Shown: positions 61,459-64,000 of the stretch, piece after piece | How positions within the stretch are numbered: position 1 is the first letter of the stretch | How the letters are laid out: the number at the start of each line of letters is the position of its first letter | Assembly (NCBI RefSeq): GCF_945859705.1 | Contig: NC_079137.1 | Location: forward strand, 34,283,554-34,347,553 | Length of the DNA: 64,000 nucleotides | Origin: Episyrphus balteatus | Lineage: Eukaryota; Arthropoda; Insecta; Diptera; Syrphidae | Direction of reading: 5' to 3' | The notes under the pieces: generated by a model | The model's input: only the letters and a program-made list of their open reading frames with translations | Database searches by the model: none | What the model was told of the DNA's origin: nothing | Position numbers and translations under genes: made by a program

Positions 61459-62148
61459 TTCCCGAGTAAAAATGGAATTCCGCCACACCTACGCTGCATC
61501 ACGTCCGCACTATTATCAGAAATTTCTATTGCGCCGCACCAATGCTGAATCACGTCTGCACCATGATCAAACATTTTTAAACCACAGCACCACCGCTGCA
61601 CTACGTCCGCACCATTTTAAAAATTTCTAAACCGCCGCACCACCGCTGCACCACGTCCGCGCCGTTTCATTTTGAAAAAAATTCGCTGTTCCACCTTCGC
61701 ACCACGACTGCACCACTTCCGCACCATTTCATTTAAATGAAAAAAATTCTATTCTCATACTTATACAAATGTTTAAGTCGTCTTCAAAGTTATTTTGACT
61801 TATGTAACAAACTGTCAGTTCGTACAAACATGACTTGGTGCTAGAGTGGCTAAAGCGTTGGACTTCTAATTAAAAGTGTGGGTAGTTTTTTTTTTTTAAT
61901 TTTTCAATAATTCAAAATTATGTATCATGGTGCGGCGAATTTTTCATACAAAATGAAATGGTGCGGATATGGTGCAGTCGTGGTGCGGCGGTGGTGAACG
62001 AATTTTTCTTTCAAAATAAAATGGTGCGGAGGTGGTGCAGTCGTGGTACCTTGATGGTGCGCCGAAATTTCCCGCCAAACGGCGGTGGTGCGGCGATCAA
62101 GTTTTTTTTATTTTTTTCTTTAAAAATTTAATTTCTATTTTTACTCGG
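61459..62148. mobile_element. Foldback element 4: GCACCACC-rich arms, CCCGAGTAAAAAT ends
   Basis: CCCGAGTAAAAATGGAA on the left is mirrored by ATTTTTACTCGGG on the right. The inner arms are opposite-strand versions of a short G/C-rich repeat. The left (61480-61725) has CACGTCCGCACC and CCGCCGCACCACCGCTGCAC, the right (61928-62092) GGTGCGGCGAATTTT and GGTGCAGTCGTGGTGCGGCG. Each arm is itself a series of about 55-bp units. The loop holds a tRNA-like segment. No transposase or protein gene; the frames at 61357-61630 are shadows of the repeat. No target duplication was assigned. Confidence 0.78.
61834..61882 (+). repeat. Truncated tRNA-Arg(UCU)-like segment in the loop of foldback element 4
   Basis: GTGCTAGAGTGGCTAAAGCG followed by TTGGACTTCTAATTAAAAG and TGTGGGT closely follows the D arm, anticodon arm (TTCTAAT, anticodon TCT) and start of the T arm of insect tRNA-Arg. 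It then breaks off into a T run in place of GTTCGAATCC. With no B box or 3' acceptor half it cannot be a tRNA gene. A fragment or SINE head is likelier. Confidence 0.6.
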
Positions 62149-64000
62149 GCAGCACCACTGTTGGTCGAATGCGATCAATACAACAAAACTACAATATTCT
62201 TAAAGGCTTTGGTTGAATTCTGTTCAGTATTCAGTTTATGTAACACACGCGTTTTTACGCTTTGTCACAACTTGCAGTTGAGAATTTTTATCAAACCATT
62301 TCGAGTGCAAAGTAAAAATGGCAATTTGCGGAGATTCCTTCCATTTTATTTTTTTTGCCTTAATTTTTTTTTCTTCTGCTGTATAAGATTGCTAAGTTTT
62401 TAACAAGAAGGAGGATTCAGCAGCAACGAACAGATCAACGCGTCAGTCGTATGCCAAAGTTGTAATATGTTTAAAATACAAAAAAGGACAGATTTGTAAC
62501 CGGAGCTGTGCCTGCCATCGATGGCATCACCCGCCGGTTGAGCTATTTCTCCTTGCCAATTGCCATTGCCATTGCTATTGGGGCCCACAGCCAGCTAGCG
62601 CAAATGAGTGACATCTTTGGAATAGGGTCAATGATCAGGCGCAGACATTATGGCGATAGATGATGAGTTTTTTTTTTGTTCAAATGGAGAGAATCTTTCT
62701 TTCTTTCTATGATGATGGTTTGACTTTGAAAGACGTGACGTTGCTTGATTTGGATTAGTGTGGTGGGAAGGTTGGTGTTTTTTTTCTATTTGAAGCTTCT
62801 TTATTTGAACTTCCTGATAGAAGACTTGTTACTATTTGACAGATCGTTATGAGGTTTTTGTGTTTTTAAAAGAGAAACAACAAAAAAAAAAATGAGAATA
62901 GTAGAATGTTTCCTGTTTTGGATTTATCGTCACACTTTTTTATTACTTCAGTACAAAAGATTGATTGAGGGTATTTTTATAAACTTTAATTAACCTTTTA
63001 AGTAGCTGTACAAATGTCAACTTCTCAGCTCAGAGTTTCAGTGACCAAAAGATTGATATTTGAACAGATCCAGGTTTTAAAATCGAGATTTTACAAACAA
63101 GAATTTTTTTATATACTTAATTGCGTACCTACTTATTTTTTGGGTATAATTTTCAAAAAAGCAGCAAAAATAGGCTTTCAATGAATGGAATAACCAAATT
63201 ATTTTTGAGGATAATTAGAGCGATTTAATGGTTTGAATAGAAATTTTAATGATTTTATTAGGGAACCCGGTCGAACAGCTCTGATTTTGACGATTTTTTT
63301 TTTTTTTCAAACGTAGGTAATTAAAAATACTTTAAAGTCTATAAAGTAAAATTGCCGATGTTGCAGTATTGTTTTTTACAATTAAAATTAAATTTTTTTT
63401 GAACAAAACCATTTTTATTTTGGTTAAATTTCATAAAACAAATGAATTTAAGGAAAAAAAATATAAAGGAGTAAAAGACAATCTTCCTTCGTTTAAGCGA
63501 TAAATGCAATTTTCTCACAATCTGACTTCAAACAAAAAAAAAATATTTTGAAAACAACGGCAACACCTACAATATTTTAAAATACATTTTTAAAAAGCCA
63601 GAAGCTCATACTTGTCACTTAAATTTAAATCCACTGAATTTGATTAAGAATTTTTGAAAAAATTGTCCTTAAACTCAGAATTAAAAAAAATTTAATTAAA
63701 AAAATTTTAAATTACTTTTTTCCAAACTTTTTCTAATAAAATATTATTTAAAATTTTGGCCATAAATATTATCAATTGAATTCCGAAGCAGAAGCCATTT
63801 ACTTTCAACAATAAGGGCTATTGAATGAATAAAAAACAACTTTATATTTAAATGTTGAACTTTAAAAAAAAAAAATTTAATTTTTTTCAAAAAATTTCTT
63901 CGAAAATGAAATACTTTTTAAATTTTTTTCATAAACCGTAATACATATTGACATTTTCTTTTATAATTTCAAATCATAATAAATGTGGCCAAAAAAAAAT
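62149..64000 (-). other. bs intron, continues out of the window
   Basis: About 62150-62850 has mixed composition; after 62900 it is AT-rich. No bs exon or other gene was recognised. Confidence 0.45.

Overview
The window is nuclear DNA from an insect, almost certainly a true fly (Diptera) with a larger and more repeat-rich genome than Drosophila. It is strongly AT-rich. Most of it is intron, intergenic sequence and transposon remains. Only three protein-coding genes can be supported. They are recognised by protein similarity recalled from Drosophila families and by splice junctions whose reading phases agree. No database search was run.

Layout. (1) Bases 1-19283 carry the 3' part of a plus-strand muscarinic acetylcholine receptor gene of the mAChR-A type. 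Three coding exons are visible (11705-11885, 12425-12612, 18470-19283). They encode the C-terminal half of the third intracellular loop, TM6, TM7 and the tail. Exons for TM1-TM5 are not in the window, so bases 1-11704 are read as one long intron. (2) 19284-36387 holds the probable 3' UTR region and intergenic DNA full of repeats. (3) 36388-37485 (minus strand) is a two-exon gene for a small acidic protein of 219 residues. It has an MGC N-terminus (myristoylation/palmitoylation type) and a short stathmin-like segment. (4) 37486-54880 is intergenic and rich in mobile elements: two hAT-type elements with 8-bp target duplications, a Tc1-type transposase relic, a Penelope-type GIY-YIG relic and several MITEs. 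(5) 54881-56727 (minus strand) holds the last two coding exons of blistered (bs), the fly serum response factor. Its MADS-box exons would lie to the right, so 56728-64000 is read as bs intron.

mAChR-A (mAcR-60C) and bs both map to cytological region 60C in D. melanogaster, so the window appears to preserve a local gene order. The genes do not form a pathway. mAChR-A is a neuronal G-protein-coupled receptor, bs is a transcription factor for trachea and wing intervein tissue, and the stathmin-like protein is probably membrane-anchored with unknown function.

The most striking non-genic structure is a set of long foldback elements. One is a nearly perfect 1.08-kb palindrome (8851-9930). A sister copy (13419-16375) is itself split by a TA-flanked element that carries a second, unrelated long palindrome and a tRNA-like module. 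A third palindrome of about 1.7 kb lies at 24476-26178, and a smaller foldback with a tRNA-like loop at 61459-62148. The first two families lie in receptor introns in sense with transcription, so they could yield long hairpin RNA. I found no CRISPR array, rRNA or intact tRNA gene and no evidence of a wholly new gene system.
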